A stretch of 11,848 nt of DNA, taken from Neisseriaceae bacterium (GTDB lineage Bacteria > Pseudomonadota > Gammaproteobacteria > Burkholderiales > Neisseriaceae). A program made the position numbers and the translations under genes. Below, piece after piece: positions 6,863-11,848 of the stretch. The stretch covers positions 1 through 11,848 of the forward strand of contig JAGNPU010000021.1 in assembly GCA_017989485.1 (NCBI GenBank), written 5' to 3'. The first letter of the stretch is position 1. Each line of letters opens with the position of its first letter. The notes under the pieces were generated by a model. That model saw only the letters and a list, made by a program, of their open reading frames with translations. It was not told where the DNA came from and made no database searches.

Positions 6863-7782
6863 TGGCCAATCTACTTTATCAAAAAAACATTTTATCGATT
6901 GCTCAGCTTACCGTTCCTGAGTTGGAATTGGTATTAACCACCGCACAATCCCTAAAAACCCATCCTCGGGATGACTTATTAAAAGACAAGCTGATCGGCA
7001 GCTGTTTTTTTGAGCCCTCTACCCGTACCCGCCTGTCGTTTGAAACCGCCATTCAGCGCCTGGGCGGCCGCGTGATCGGCTTTGCCGACGGCGGCAACAC
7101 CAGTGCCAAGAAGGGCGAGACCATTGCCGACGCCATGCGCATCATCGGTTCTTACACCGACGCCATTGTGATGCGTCACCCTAAAGACGGTGCGGCCCGC
7201 GTGGCCAGTGAATTCAGCGCCGTGCCGGTGATTAACGGCGGCGATGGCTCTAACCAACACCCGACCCAAACGCTATTAGACCTGTTCAGCATCGTCGAAA
7301 CCCAAGGCTCTTTGAAAGGCCTTAAGGTGGCTTTGGCCGGTGATTTAAAATATGGCCGCACCGTGCATTCTTTGGCCCAGGCTTTGAGCAAGTGGGGCTG
7401 TGAATTCTACTTTGTGGCCCCGCGCCAGTTGGCCATGCCGGATTATATTTGCGAAGAGCTAGACGCGGCCAACGTTACCTACACCATTGTTGAGTCCTTG
7501 GAAGAAATCATCCCGATTGTCGACGTGTTGTACATGACGCGTGTACAGCGTGAGCGTTTTGACGAGGACGAATTCAAAAAAATTCAGGGTAAATTCGTCT
7601 TGCGTGCCGACATGCTGGCCGATGCCAAGCCCAATATGCGGATTTTACACCCCTTGCCGCGGGTGGACGAAATCACCCCGGACGTGGACAAAACGCCGCA
7701 TGCGTATTATTTTGAACAGGCCAAAAATGGGGTGTATGCCCGCCAGGCTTTATTGGCTTTAGTCTTGAATGAAGAGGTATAA
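6862..7782 (+). CDS. pyrB: Aspartate carbamoyltransferase catalytic subunit
   Basis: The 306-residue enzyme joins carbamoyl phosphate and aspartate in the first committed step of pyrimidine synthesis. The carbamoyl-phosphate site FEPSTRTR (S53-T54-R55-T56-R57), the 80s loop NTSAKKGET (S81, K83, K84), [14 protein letters not shown] (H133) and HPLPRVDEI are all present. From memory the 80s loop is one residue shorter than in E. coli (TSLGKKGE) and matches the Neisseria form. The C-terminal VLNEEV also fits Neisseria PyrB. AAGGAAAG (6851-6858) is the ribosome site, only 3 nt from the ATG; the start overlaps the leader-peptide stop by one base. pyrI follows after 10 nt. Expression is probably set by UTP-dependent attenuation. 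Confidence 0.97.
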   Translation: MANLLYQKNILSIAQLTVPELELVLTTAQSLKTHPRDDLLKDKLIGSCFFEPSTRTRLSFETAIQRLGGRVIGFADGGNTSAKKGETIADAMRIIGSYTDAIVMRHPKDGAARVASEFSAVPVINGGDGSNQHPTQTLLDLFSIVETQGSLKGLKVALAGDLKYGRTVHSLAQALSKWGCEFYFVAPRQLAMPDYICEELDAANVTYTIVESLEEIIPIVDVLYMTRVQRERFDEDEFKKIQGKFVLRADMLADAKPNMRILHPLPRVDEITPDVDKTPHAYYFEQAKNGVYARQALLALVLNEEV

Positions 7783-7792
7783 GGGGATGAAT

Positions 7793-8251
7793 ATGGATTA
7801 CACGCGCAACGTTGAAGCCTTAAAAGAAGGCACGGTCATCGACCACATTCCAGCCGGTCAGGCGCTGACCATTTTGCGTTTGTTCAAGCTAGACCAGCTT
7901 GGCGAACGCGTGACTGTTGGATTTAACCTCAATAGTCGCCACATGGGCGCAAAAGACTTGATTAAAGTCGAAAACGTACATTTCAGCGACACTCAGGCCA
8001 ATGAATTGGCCCTGTTTGCCCCGCATGCCACCGTCAATGTGATTGAAAACTTTGAGGTTTCCAAGAAATTACACCTGAAGTCTCCTGAAGTGATCGAAGA
8101 CATCTTTTCCTGCCCTAATTCCAATTGTGCCACGCACAACGAGCCGGTGAAGAGCTATTTTTATGTAAAAAGTTCACAATCAGGCACTAAAATGCAGTGC
8201 AAGTATTGCGAAAAGACCTTTGCTCGTGATATGGTTGCTGTTATTGAATAA
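7793..8251 (+). CDS. pyrI: Aspartate carbamoyltransferase regulatory subunit
   Basis: The 152-residue PyrI subunit binds CTP/ATP and gives the dodecameric PyrB6-PyrI6 enzyme its allosteric control. GTVIDHIPAG in the N-terminal allosteric domain matches E. coli PyrI. The Zn-binding Cys residues are C107 and C112 (CPNSNC) and C136 and C139 (CKYC), corresponding to E. coli C109, C114, C138 and C141. I chose ATG at 7793 because AAGGGG (7781-7786) is 6 nt upstream; this gives MDYTRNVEALKEGTVIDH. ATG at 7787 would add two residues with GAAGAGG (7771-7777) as its site, and ATG at 7769 lies inside pyrB. The gene is cotranscribed with pyrB. Confidence 0.95.
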   Translation: MDYTRNVEALKEGTVIDHIPAGQALTILRLFKLDQLGERVTVGFNLNSRHMGAKDLIKVENVHFSDTQANELALFAPHATVNVIENFEVSKKLHLKSPEVIEDIFSCPNSNCATHNEPVKSYFYVKSSQSGTKMQCKYCEKTFARDMVAVIE

Positions 8252-8302
8252 ATATACTAGAGTCCTGAAGAATCAGTGACATAAGACTGGTATGCTATTC
8301 AT

Positions 8303-8420
8303 ATAAAAAACACGTCAAGTGTACATAGAGAAGACCGGAGAAACTACTACAAAACACTACCACAATGATGGCAAAGTGTATTCAGGACCCCAGCTTAGCA
8401 ATAAGCTGGGGTTTATGTAT
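8303..8420 (+). ncRNA. Candidate small RNA or pyrBI 3' UTR
   Basis: The 238-nt gap between pyrI and the next gene begins with an extended -10 box, TG-G-TATGCT (8288-8296), predicting a start near 8303. It holds a strong hairpin at 8387-8412 that could end a transcript of about 110 nt. A possible inner stem, ACACT with AGTGT (8354-8358 and 8375-8379), lies before it. The strand is AT-rich at first and lacks a ribosome site before any in-frame start. A frame from GTG at 8319 is open into the downstream gene but encodes the hairpin and has no ribosome site, so I read the stretch as noncoding. No -35 box is visible. Confidence 0.3.
8387..8414 (+). terminator. GCAA-tetraloop hairpin, probable terminator after pyrI
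   Basis: ACCCCAGCTTA (8387-8397) and TAAGCTGGGGT (8402-8412) form a perfect 11-bp stem capped by GCAA, a GNRA tetraloop. Only three Ts follow before an A, with more Ts at 8416 and 8418-8422, so termination may be partial. It lies 136 nt after the pyrI stop codon. Confidence 0.6.
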
Positions 8421-8429
8421 TTATGGGGT

Positions 8430-8457
8430 TTGAATTTTGACCTTGAGTCAGTACAAT
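8430..8457 (+). promoter_or_regulatory. Predicted promoter for the DUF3592-like gene
   Basis: TTGAAT (8430-8435, 4 of 6) and TACAAT (8452-8457, 5 of 6) are 16 nt apart and predict a start near 8464, about 26 nt before the ATG at 8490. It lies just after the GCAA hairpin. Confidence 0.45.
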
Positions 8458-8489
8458 TGTGGCTTTACTTGCCGAACAAAGGACAAACA

Positions 8490-8909
8490 ATGACCATGTT
8501 AATTGTGGCTGTGGTAGTGACGTTGATATTTGTGGTGTTGGCCCTGATGCTGCCCCATCCGTCGACTTGGATTGCCGCTGCGGTAATGGTGTTGGTGACG
8601 TCTTTTTTGATTTGGCCCAAATACAAGCATGAGCAGGCGGCCATGGCCTATGGCGTCGAGGTGCCGACCTATGTGGACAACGTGCGGTCGTGGCAGCGTA
8701 AAAAAGGGGATGACCTCATTACCCGCTATGAAATTTACACGGTGTGGGAAAACCCCGAAACCCGCCAAATGATTCAGTTTCGCAGCGACCCGATTGATTT
8801 CGATCCTGAACCGTATTTGCCCAAAACCATCACGGTGAAGGTCATCCCCGAGGCACCGGAAAACTATGTGATGGACCTGTCTTTTTTACCGGCTAAAGCC
8901 CCTTATTAA
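8490..8909 (+). CDS. Small two-helix membrane protein, DUF3592-like
   Basis: The 139-residue protein starts with two hydrophobic helices (about residues 2-21 and 26-43). A soluble domain of about 90 residues follows, with YEIYTVWENPETR, FRSDPIDFDPEPYL and a C-terminal YVMDLSFLP. This pattern of short beta-rich strands and a D-L-S-F-L-P end resembles DUF3592-type proteins of unknown function; I am fairly but not fully sure of the family. The start at 8490 is set by AAAGGA (8478-8483), 6 nt upstream. An upstream GTG at 8319 would add 57 residues that include the terminator hairpin, which is unlikely. It probably lies in the inner membrane. It has its own promoter candidate and 115 nt separate it from the next gene, so it appears monocistronic. 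Confidence 0.7.
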   Translation: MTMLIVAVVVTLIFVVLALMLPHPSTWIAAAVMVLVTSFLIWPKYKHEQAAMAYGVEVPTYVDNVRSWQRKKGDDLITRYEIYTVWENPETRQMIQFRSDPIDFDPEPYLPKTITVKVIPEAPENYVMDLSFLPAKAPY

Positions 8910-8952
8910 GCAAGGTGAGGCGCCCTAGGCGGTGATTAGGTGATTCAAATAA

Positions 8953-8975
8953 TTAAGCGTAAAATAAACGCTTTA
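8953..8975 (+). promoter_or_regulatory. Inverted repeat over a -10-like box upstream of the S4 gene
   Basis: AAGCGT (8955-8960) and ACGCTT (8968-8973) form a perfect inverted repeat around AAAATAA, with near-symmetric TTAA/TTTAA flanks. A -10-like TAAAAT (8960-8965) lies in the centre; no good -35 box is visible. It could be an operator over the promoter of the downstream cluster. Part of it belongs to a 15-nt string also present at 6629-6643. Confidence 0.35.
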
Positions 8976-8979
8976 AACG

Positions 8980-9008
8980 GTGAGGCAAACGCATGGCGAT
9001 CGCCTCAC
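8980..9008 (+). promoter_or_regulatory. Stem-loop in the leader of the S4-domain gene
   Basis: GTGAGGC (8980-8986) and GCCTCAC (9002-9008) form a perfect 7-bp stem with a 15-nt loop. GGCGATCGCC (8995-9004) is an overlapping 10-bp palindrome that could form instead. No T run follows, so it is not a terminator. It ends 16 nt before the ATG of an RNA-binding protein whose own ribosome site is weak, so a control role is possible. Confidence 0.4.
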
Positions 9009-9024
9009 GCAACTGAGAACCCAA

Positions 9025-9252
9025 ATGAACGAAATTTTTTATTTAGAAGACCACCCCCACGTGGCTTTGTGTAACCTGCTGAAAATGGTGGGCGTGTCTG
9101 AAACCGGTGGCCAGGGCAAAATGATGGTGTCCGAAGGCTTGGTGAAGGTCAACGGCGTGTTGGAATCCCGTAAAACCGCCAAAATTCTGGCGGGCAGCAT
9201 CGTCAGCGGCGAAGGGTTCCAAATCGAAGTGCGCGCAGGACATGATGAGTAA
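9025..9252 (+). CDS. S4-domain RNA-binding protein, YbcJ type
   Basis: The 75-residue protein is essentially one S4-like RNA-binding domain. HPHVALCNLLKMVGVSETGGQGKMMVSEGLVKVNG followed by ESRKTAKILAGS (here in two pieces) matches the E. coli YbcJ arrangement, with the L-x-x-L-L-K helix, a G-x-A/G-K turn and V-x-V-N-G. Such proteins bind structured RNA, and the biological target of YbcJ is not settled. I chose ATG at 9025 because it gives the family length; GTG at 8980 would add 15 residues encoded by the stem-loop. The ribosome site is poor (GAGAA at 9015-9019). The gene heads a cluster of overlapping genes and its last codons overlap the next start. Confidence 0.87.
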   Translation: MNEIFYLEDHPHVALCNLLKMVGVSETGGQGKMMVSEGLVKVNGVLESRKTAKILAGSIVSGEGFQIEVRAGHDE

Positions 9253-9421
9253 GCAGGCAGATGTCGCGCCTGTGTTAGAAGCGCCGGTGGCGCCAGAAGA
9301 GTGGGCCTGCTGTGGCAGTGGCTGCACGCCTTGCGTGTGGGACACCTATTACGAAGAAAAAAGGGCGTATGACGCCCAGCAGCAGGCCTTGGCCGCTGCC
9401 GTCGAGAAGGACCCAGCATGA
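9245..9421 (+). CDS. Cys-rich oxidoreductase-like domain protein
   Basis: This small gene encodes 58 residues (59 if ATG at 9242 is used). AGGA (9237-9240) is 4 nt from the 9245 ATG and only 1 nt from 9242, so 9245 is preferred. The core W-A-C-C-G-S-G-C-T-P-C-V-W-D-T-Y-Y-E-E-K, with C22, C23, C27 and C30, is the signature of the small Oxidoreductase-like family (Pfam Oxidored-like), found in bacteria and in eukaryotic mitochondrial proteins. The clustered Cys residues suggest metal binding or redox activity, but no reaction is established that I know of. The frame overlaps the S4 gene by 8 nt and the PHP gene by 4 nt (ATGA), which argues for translational coupling. Confidence 0.85.
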   Translation: MSKQADVAPVLEAPVAPEEWACCGSGCTPCVWDTYYEEKRAYDAQQQALAAAVEKDPA

Positions 9422-10263
9422 GCGTTGATTTACACTGTCATTCGACGGTTTCCGATGGGGGTCATAGCCCCAGTGAGGTGATGGCCATGGCCCACGCCAA
9501 CGGCACCACCATGCTGTCTTTGACCGACCACGACCACACCGGCTGCCTGGCCGAGGCCCGCGCGGCCGCCGAAGGCTTAGGCATGCGCTTCATCAATGGC
9601 ACCGAGGCGTCGATTACCTGGCGTGGGCGCAGCATCCACATTGTGGGCCTGAATTTTGATGACCAAAACGAAGCGCTGCTGGCCCATCAGGCCGTGGTGC
9701 GTTCTGGGCGACAGGAGCGGCTGGCGCGGATTTCGGAAAAACTGGCCAAAAAAGGCATTGATGGCCTGTATGAGGGGGCTTTGGCGCTGGCCAGCAACCC
9801 CGACATGGTGGGTCGTGCCCACATGGCGCGGTATTTAATGCAGGCCGGTCACGTCAAGCACATGCAGCAGGCGTTTAAAAAGTATTTGGGCGAAGGCAAG
9901 CCCGGCTATGTGTCGCATGACTGGGCCACCTTAGAAGACACGGTGCGGGTGATTACCGAGGCCGGCGGCCTGGCCGTGATTGCCCACCCTGGCCGTTACA
10001 CCGTCAGCGCCACCGCGCTGCGTGAGCTGGTGGGCGAGTTTAAAGCCGCCGGCGGCGTCGGCATCGAGGTCAGCAGCGGCAGCCATAGCCTGAACGAAGT
10101 GATTAATTTTGCCCTGATGGCGGATAAGTTTGAACTGTATGCCAGCGCCGGCAGTGATTTTCACGTGCAGGGCGAAGGCGGCCGTAAAATGGGCTGTCCG
10201 CCCGAGCTGCCAAAGATTTGCCGTCCCATTTGGACCCAGTTTGACCAAGAAGGAGGCCTTTAA
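9418..10263 (+). CDS. rnm: PHP-domain phosphatase / 5'-3' exoribonuclease (RNase AM, YciV family)
   Basis: The 281-residue protein is a PHP metal-dependent hydrolase. Metal ligands are visible as H6 and H8 (DLHCHST), D13, DHDH at 37-40, E63 (NGTEAS), H74, H190 (IAHPGRY) and D247 and H249 (SDFHVQG). E. coli YciV (formerly TrpH) is RNase AM, which trims 5' ends of rRNAs. The Chromobacterium violaceum relative was shown to release the 3' phosphate of 3',5'-nucleoside bisphosphates. Either activity may apply here. The ATG overlaps the stop of the Cys-rich gene (ATGA) and the stop overlaps the yciO start (TAATG). The adjacency of yciV and yciO is also seen in E. coli, so the assignment is consistent with context. 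Confidence 0.92.
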   Translation: MSVDLHCHSTVSDGGHSPSEVMAMAHANGTTMLSLTDHDHTGCLAEARAAAEGLGMRFINGTEASITWRGRSIHIVGLNFDDQNEALLAHQAVVRSGRQERLARISEKLAKKGIDGLYEGALALASNPDMVGRAHMARYLMQAGHVKHMQQAFKKYLGEGKPGYVSHDWATLEDTVRVITEAGGLAVIAHPGRYTVSATALRELVGEFKAAGGVGIEVSSGSHSLNEVINFALMADKFELYASAGSDFHVQGEGGRKMGCPPELPKICRPIWTQFDQEGGL

Positions 10264-10883
10264 TGGCACTGTTTTTATCGATACACCCTGACACCCCGCA
10301 ACAGCGCCTGATTGAACAGGCCGCCCAAATCATCAAAAAAGGCGGCGTGGCGGTGTACCCAACCGATTCTTGCTATGCCTTAGGCTGTAGCCTCGACAAT
10401 AAAGAAGCGATGAACCGCATCCTGGCCATTCGTCAGATTGATTTAAAACATCATTTAACTTTAGTGTGTGCTGACTTAAGCGATTTGGGCACCTACGCCA
10501 AGGTCGACAACAGCCAGTTTCGCCTGCTGAAGGCGGCCACGCCGGGCAGCTACACCTTTATTTTGCAGGCCAGTAAAGAAGTGCCGCGCCGCACCCAGCA
10601 CCCTAAGCGCAGCACCATCGGCCTGCGCGTCCCCGACAACGACATCGCCCGCGCCCTGATTGCGGCCGTGGGTGAACCCATGCTGTCGTGCACGCTGATG
10701 TTGCCAGAAGACGAAGACCCATTAACCGACCCGTATGAGATTAAAGACCGCTTAGACCATGCCGTCGACGTCATCATTGATGGCGGTTGGTGTGGCCTAG
10801 AGCCGACCACGGTGATCGACATGACCGACGGCATTGAGCTGGTGCGTCAAGGCAAGGGCGACAGCAGCCTGTTTGGTTTGTAA
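10263..10883 (+). CDS. yciO: YciO, Sua5/YciO/YrdC family protein
   Basis: The 206-residue protein has the same length as E. coli YciO and close similarity: IHPDTPQQRLIEQA, GGVAVYPTDSCYALGC, TPGSYTFIL, KEVPRRTQHPKR, TIGLRVPDN and GEPMLSCTLMLP. The family fold binds double-stranded RNA and nucleotides. The relatives TsaC (YrdC) and Sua5 make threonylcarbamoyl-AMP for the tRNA t6A modification, whereas YciO does not generally replace them. The true role of YciO is uncertain. ATG at 10263 shares a base with the upstream stop and has an excellent ribosome site, GAAGGAGG at 10249-10256, with 6 nt spacing. It may therefore be translated more strongly than its neighbours. Confidence 0.95.
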   Translation: MALFLSIHPDTPQQRLIEQAAQIIKKGGVAVYPTDSCYALGCSLDNKEAMNRILAIRQIDLKHHLTLVCADLSDLGTYAKVDNSQFRLLKAATPGSYTFILQASKEVPRRTQHPKRSTIGLRVPDNDIARALIAAVGEPMLSCTLMLPEDEDPLTDPYEIKDRLDHAVDVIIDGGWCGLEPTTVIDMTDGIELVRQGKGDSSLFGL

Positions 10884-10919
10884 ACCTGTTATCAACGACA
10901 CAAAGCGAGTACCGCCACC

Positions 10920-11570
10920 ATGTTTCAAAATTTTGACCTAGGCGTTTTTTTATTGGCCCTGTTGCCGGTATTGCTGGCCATTACCGTCCATGAAGCCGCG
11001 CATGGCTATGCCGCCAAGCACTATGGCGACAATACCGCCCAAATGCTGGGGCGGCTAACCTTAAATCCAATCAAGCACATCGACCCGGTGGGCACGATTT
11101 TGGTGCCCTTAATCACCTTAATGGCCACGCCGTTTATTTTTGGCTGGGCCAAACCCGTCCCCATTAACACCCGCAATTTTAAAAACATGCGCATGGGCAT
11201 GCGCATGGTGGCGATTGCTGGGCCCTTGTCTAATTTGGTGATGGCGGTGTTGTGGGGCTTGATCATGGCTTTGGCCAACCACGTGATGTTTGAATACCAA
11301 GAGCCGCTGTATCGCATGGCCCATTACGGTATTTTGATCAATGCGGTGTTGTTTACCCTGAACATGCTGCCGATTTTGCCGCTGGACGGTGGCCGTTTTG
11401 TGGACAGCTTCTTGCCGGCCAAGCAGTCGATGCAGTTTCAAAAAATTGAGCCTTACGGCACCTATATTATTTTGGGCCTCTTGGTGTTGGGCCTGTTGGG
11501 CAAGATCATGATGCCGATTGTGGCGCTGATTTACGGCCTGGTGTCGTCGCTGCCGCAGCTGTTTATGTAG
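10920..11570 (+). CDS. Site-2 protease family membrane metalloprotease (M50)
   Basis: The 216-residue polytopic membrane protein has the zinc motif H24-E25-A-A-H28 inside its first hydrophobic segment and the third ligand D156 in NMLPILPLDGGRF. These are the two signatures of site-2 proteases. GWAKPVPIN and AGPLSNLVMAV (from A100) are typical of the small M50 group without PDZ domains (YwhC-like), distinct from the larger RseP. About five membrane segments are apparent. Substrates of this small group are mostly unknown. The gene lies 36 nt after yciO with no terminator between them and a weak ribosome site (GCGAG at 10904-10908), so it is likely the last member of the S4-to-protease cluster. 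Confidence 0.93.
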   Translation: MFQNFDLGVFLLALLPVLLAITVHEAAHGYAAKHYGDNTAQMLGRLTLNPIKHIDPVGTILVPLITLMATPFIFGWAKPVPINTRNFKNMRMGMRMVAIAGPLSNLVMAVLWGLIMALANHVMFEYQEPLYRMAHYGILINAVLFTLNMLPILPLDGGRFVDSFLPAKQSMQFQKIEPYGTYIILGLLVLGLLGKIMMPIVALIYGLVSSLPQLFM

Positions 11571-11617
11571 CCAAAGCGCACACAGGCTATGGTCTATTTA
11601 TGGCTCTGTTTGAGTGG

Positions 11618-11687
11618 CGTGGGTCGCGACCCACGGGGGTTGGCCTTGGTGCTGGGGCCGTGGGTCCGCTGCGCTTGACCCACGCTA
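11618..11687. repeat. REP/BIME-like pair of palindromic units
   Basis: CGTGGGTCGCGACCCACG (11618-11635) is an 18-bp perfect palindrome. Twenty-three bases on, CGTGGGTC (11659-11666) and GACCCACG (11677-11684) flank CGCTGCGCTT. Read on the minus strand, the second unit begins TAGCGTGGGTCAAGCGCAGC and ends GGACCCACG. This closely resembles the GTAGGGTGGGT...ACCCACC family of dispersed intergenic REP-like repeats. Two units sharing the CGTGGGTC core in a gene-free interval look like a BIME. I cannot see other copies in this window, so dispersal in the genome is untested. Confidence 0.6.
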
Positions 11688-11725
11688 CCGCATGTTGGCT
11701 GTCATTAAACAGACCAATGGACGGA

Positions 11726-11747
11726 GGCCGGGGCGAACGCCGGCCCC
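11726..11747. repeat. GC-rich hairpin before the bidirectional terminator
   Basis: GGCCG (11726-11730) and CGGCC (11741-11745) pair, with an inner GCG/CGC stem and a two-base AA turn, leaving GG bulged. GGGGC with GGCCCC is an alternative pairing. It has no T tail. The rest of the gap from 11571 to 11763 shows no convincing gene; frames opening at 11600 and 11614 cross the repeats and the terminator. Confidence 0.35.
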
Positions 11748-11763
11748 ATGCGTCACCCAACAT

Positions 11764-11793
11764 AAAAAAACCCGAGCAACGCTCGGGTTTTTT
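11764..11793. terminator. Bidirectional intrinsic terminator
   Basis: AAAAAAA-CCCGAGC (11764-11777) and GCTCGGG-TTTTTT (11781-11793) form a 7-bp GC-rich stem, extended by A-T pairs, around an AAC loop. The A run on one side and the T run on the other give each strand a T tail. It lies 194 nt after the protease stop and 15 nt beyond the stop of a probable convergent gene, whose proximity suggests it mainly serves the minus strand. Confidence 0.9.
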
Positions 11794-11808
11794 GTGTTCA
11801 GGCCAGGC

Positions 11809-11848
11809 TTAACGGCGGCCTAAGCCCATGGCGTGTTCCATTTTAAAC
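11809..11848 (-). CDS. Possible C-terminal end of a convergent gene, cut by the window edge
   Basis: On the minus strand a frame enters from the right edge and encodes F-K-M-E-H-A-M-G-L-G-R-R before TAA at 11811-11809. The evidence is its position 15 nt before a terminator active on that strand, plus the lack of any other gene that would need it there. Twelve codons are too few to name a family. Confidence 0.35.
   Translation of the reverse strand, partial: FKMEHAMGLGRR

Noticed and set aside
8365..8433. 22-codon frame through the GCAA hairpin, resembling a second leader peptide
   Set aside because: The nearest GGAG is 24 nt upstream of the ATG and the following gene has its own promoter after the hairpin, so the resemblance to pyrL is probably chance.
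8319..8489. N-terminal extension of the DUF3592-like protein from GTG 8319
   Set aside because: There is no ribosome site, the frame would encode both arms of a perfect terminator-like hairpin, and ATG 8490 has a well-spaced AAAGGA and its own promoter candidate.
11118..11441. Antisense frames in the site-2 protease gene and similar ones in the PHP, ispA and S4 regions
   Set aside because: They are shadows of confidently identified genes, with composition typical of reverse-complement frames.
11600..11812. Two overlapping 69-70 residue frames at the right end
   Set aside because: They run through the REP-like palindromes, a GC-rich hairpin and the bidirectional terminator, and show no protein motif or ribosome site.
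1..11848. Neisseria-type DNA uptake sequences
   Set aside because: By eye I found no GCCGTCTGAA or its complement and no other recurring 10-12-mer with uptake-sequence density. An exact k-mer count would be needed to exclude a divergent dialect.
1..11848. Phage, defence, toxin-antitoxin, transposase, CRISPR, tRNA or rRNA content
   Set aside because: I saw no gene or repeat structure of these kinds; every long gene belongs to a core metabolic or housekeeping family or is a small membrane or lipoprotein.

Overview
The window looks like chromosomal DNA of a betaproteobacterium of the Neisseriales (Neisseriaceae or Chromobacteriaceae). The pyrB protein reads like the Neisseria type, with a linked E. 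coli-type regulatory subunit pyrI, and the PHP phosphatase – YciO – site-2 protease gene order fits that group. By eye I found no copy of the Neisseria uptake sequence GCCGTCTGAA, so the DUS-rich human-associated Neisseria are less likely. All but one gene lie on the + strand. I saw no phage, insertion sequence, CRISPR array, tRNA or rRNA. Most genes are housekeeping; the unusual content is in the leaders and intergenic regions.

Region 1 (1-2326): the 3' end of a BrnQ-type branched-chain amino acid transporter is followed 5 nt later by an inositol-monophosphatase-family enzyme (GTG start). A short-linker lipoprotein of unknown function then has its own good promoter and two abutting palindromes at its predicted transcription start.

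Region 2 (2327-5340): a promoter, a 25-codon mini-ORF with a strong Shine-Dalgarno site, and a strong intrinsic terminator that begins at the base after the mini-ORF stop codon. Aconitase acnA follows and ends in a UUCG-tetraloop terminator. The mini-ORF unit is either a free-standing microprotein gene or an undescribed attenuator for acnA.

Region 3 (5341-8489): xseB (exonuclease VII small subunit) abuts ispA (farnesyl diphosphate synthase). The pyrBI operon for aspartate transcarbamoylase follows. Its leader encodes a 49-residue peptide that runs straight through an intrinsic terminator and overlaps the pyrB start codon by one base. This is the layout of the enterobacterial pyrL/pyrBI attenuator. 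Downstream of pyrI a noncoding stretch holds an extended -10 box and a perfect 11-bp GCAA-loop hairpin, possibly a small RNA or the pyrBI 3' end.

Region 4 (8490-11570): a small two-helix membrane protein (DUF3592-like), then a tightly packed run: S4 RNA-binding protein (YbcJ type), a 58-residue Cys-rich oxidoreductase-like protein, a PHP phosphatase/RNase AM (YciV type), YciO (YrdC/Sua5 family) and a site-2 protease. The first four overlap by 8, 4 and 1 nt, so translational coupling is likely. The leader of this run holds two inverted repeats.

Region 5 (11571-11848): a REP/BIME-like pair of palindromic units, a further GC-rich hairpin, a bidirectional terminator, and what may be the last 12 codons of a convergent minus-strand gene cut by the window edge.
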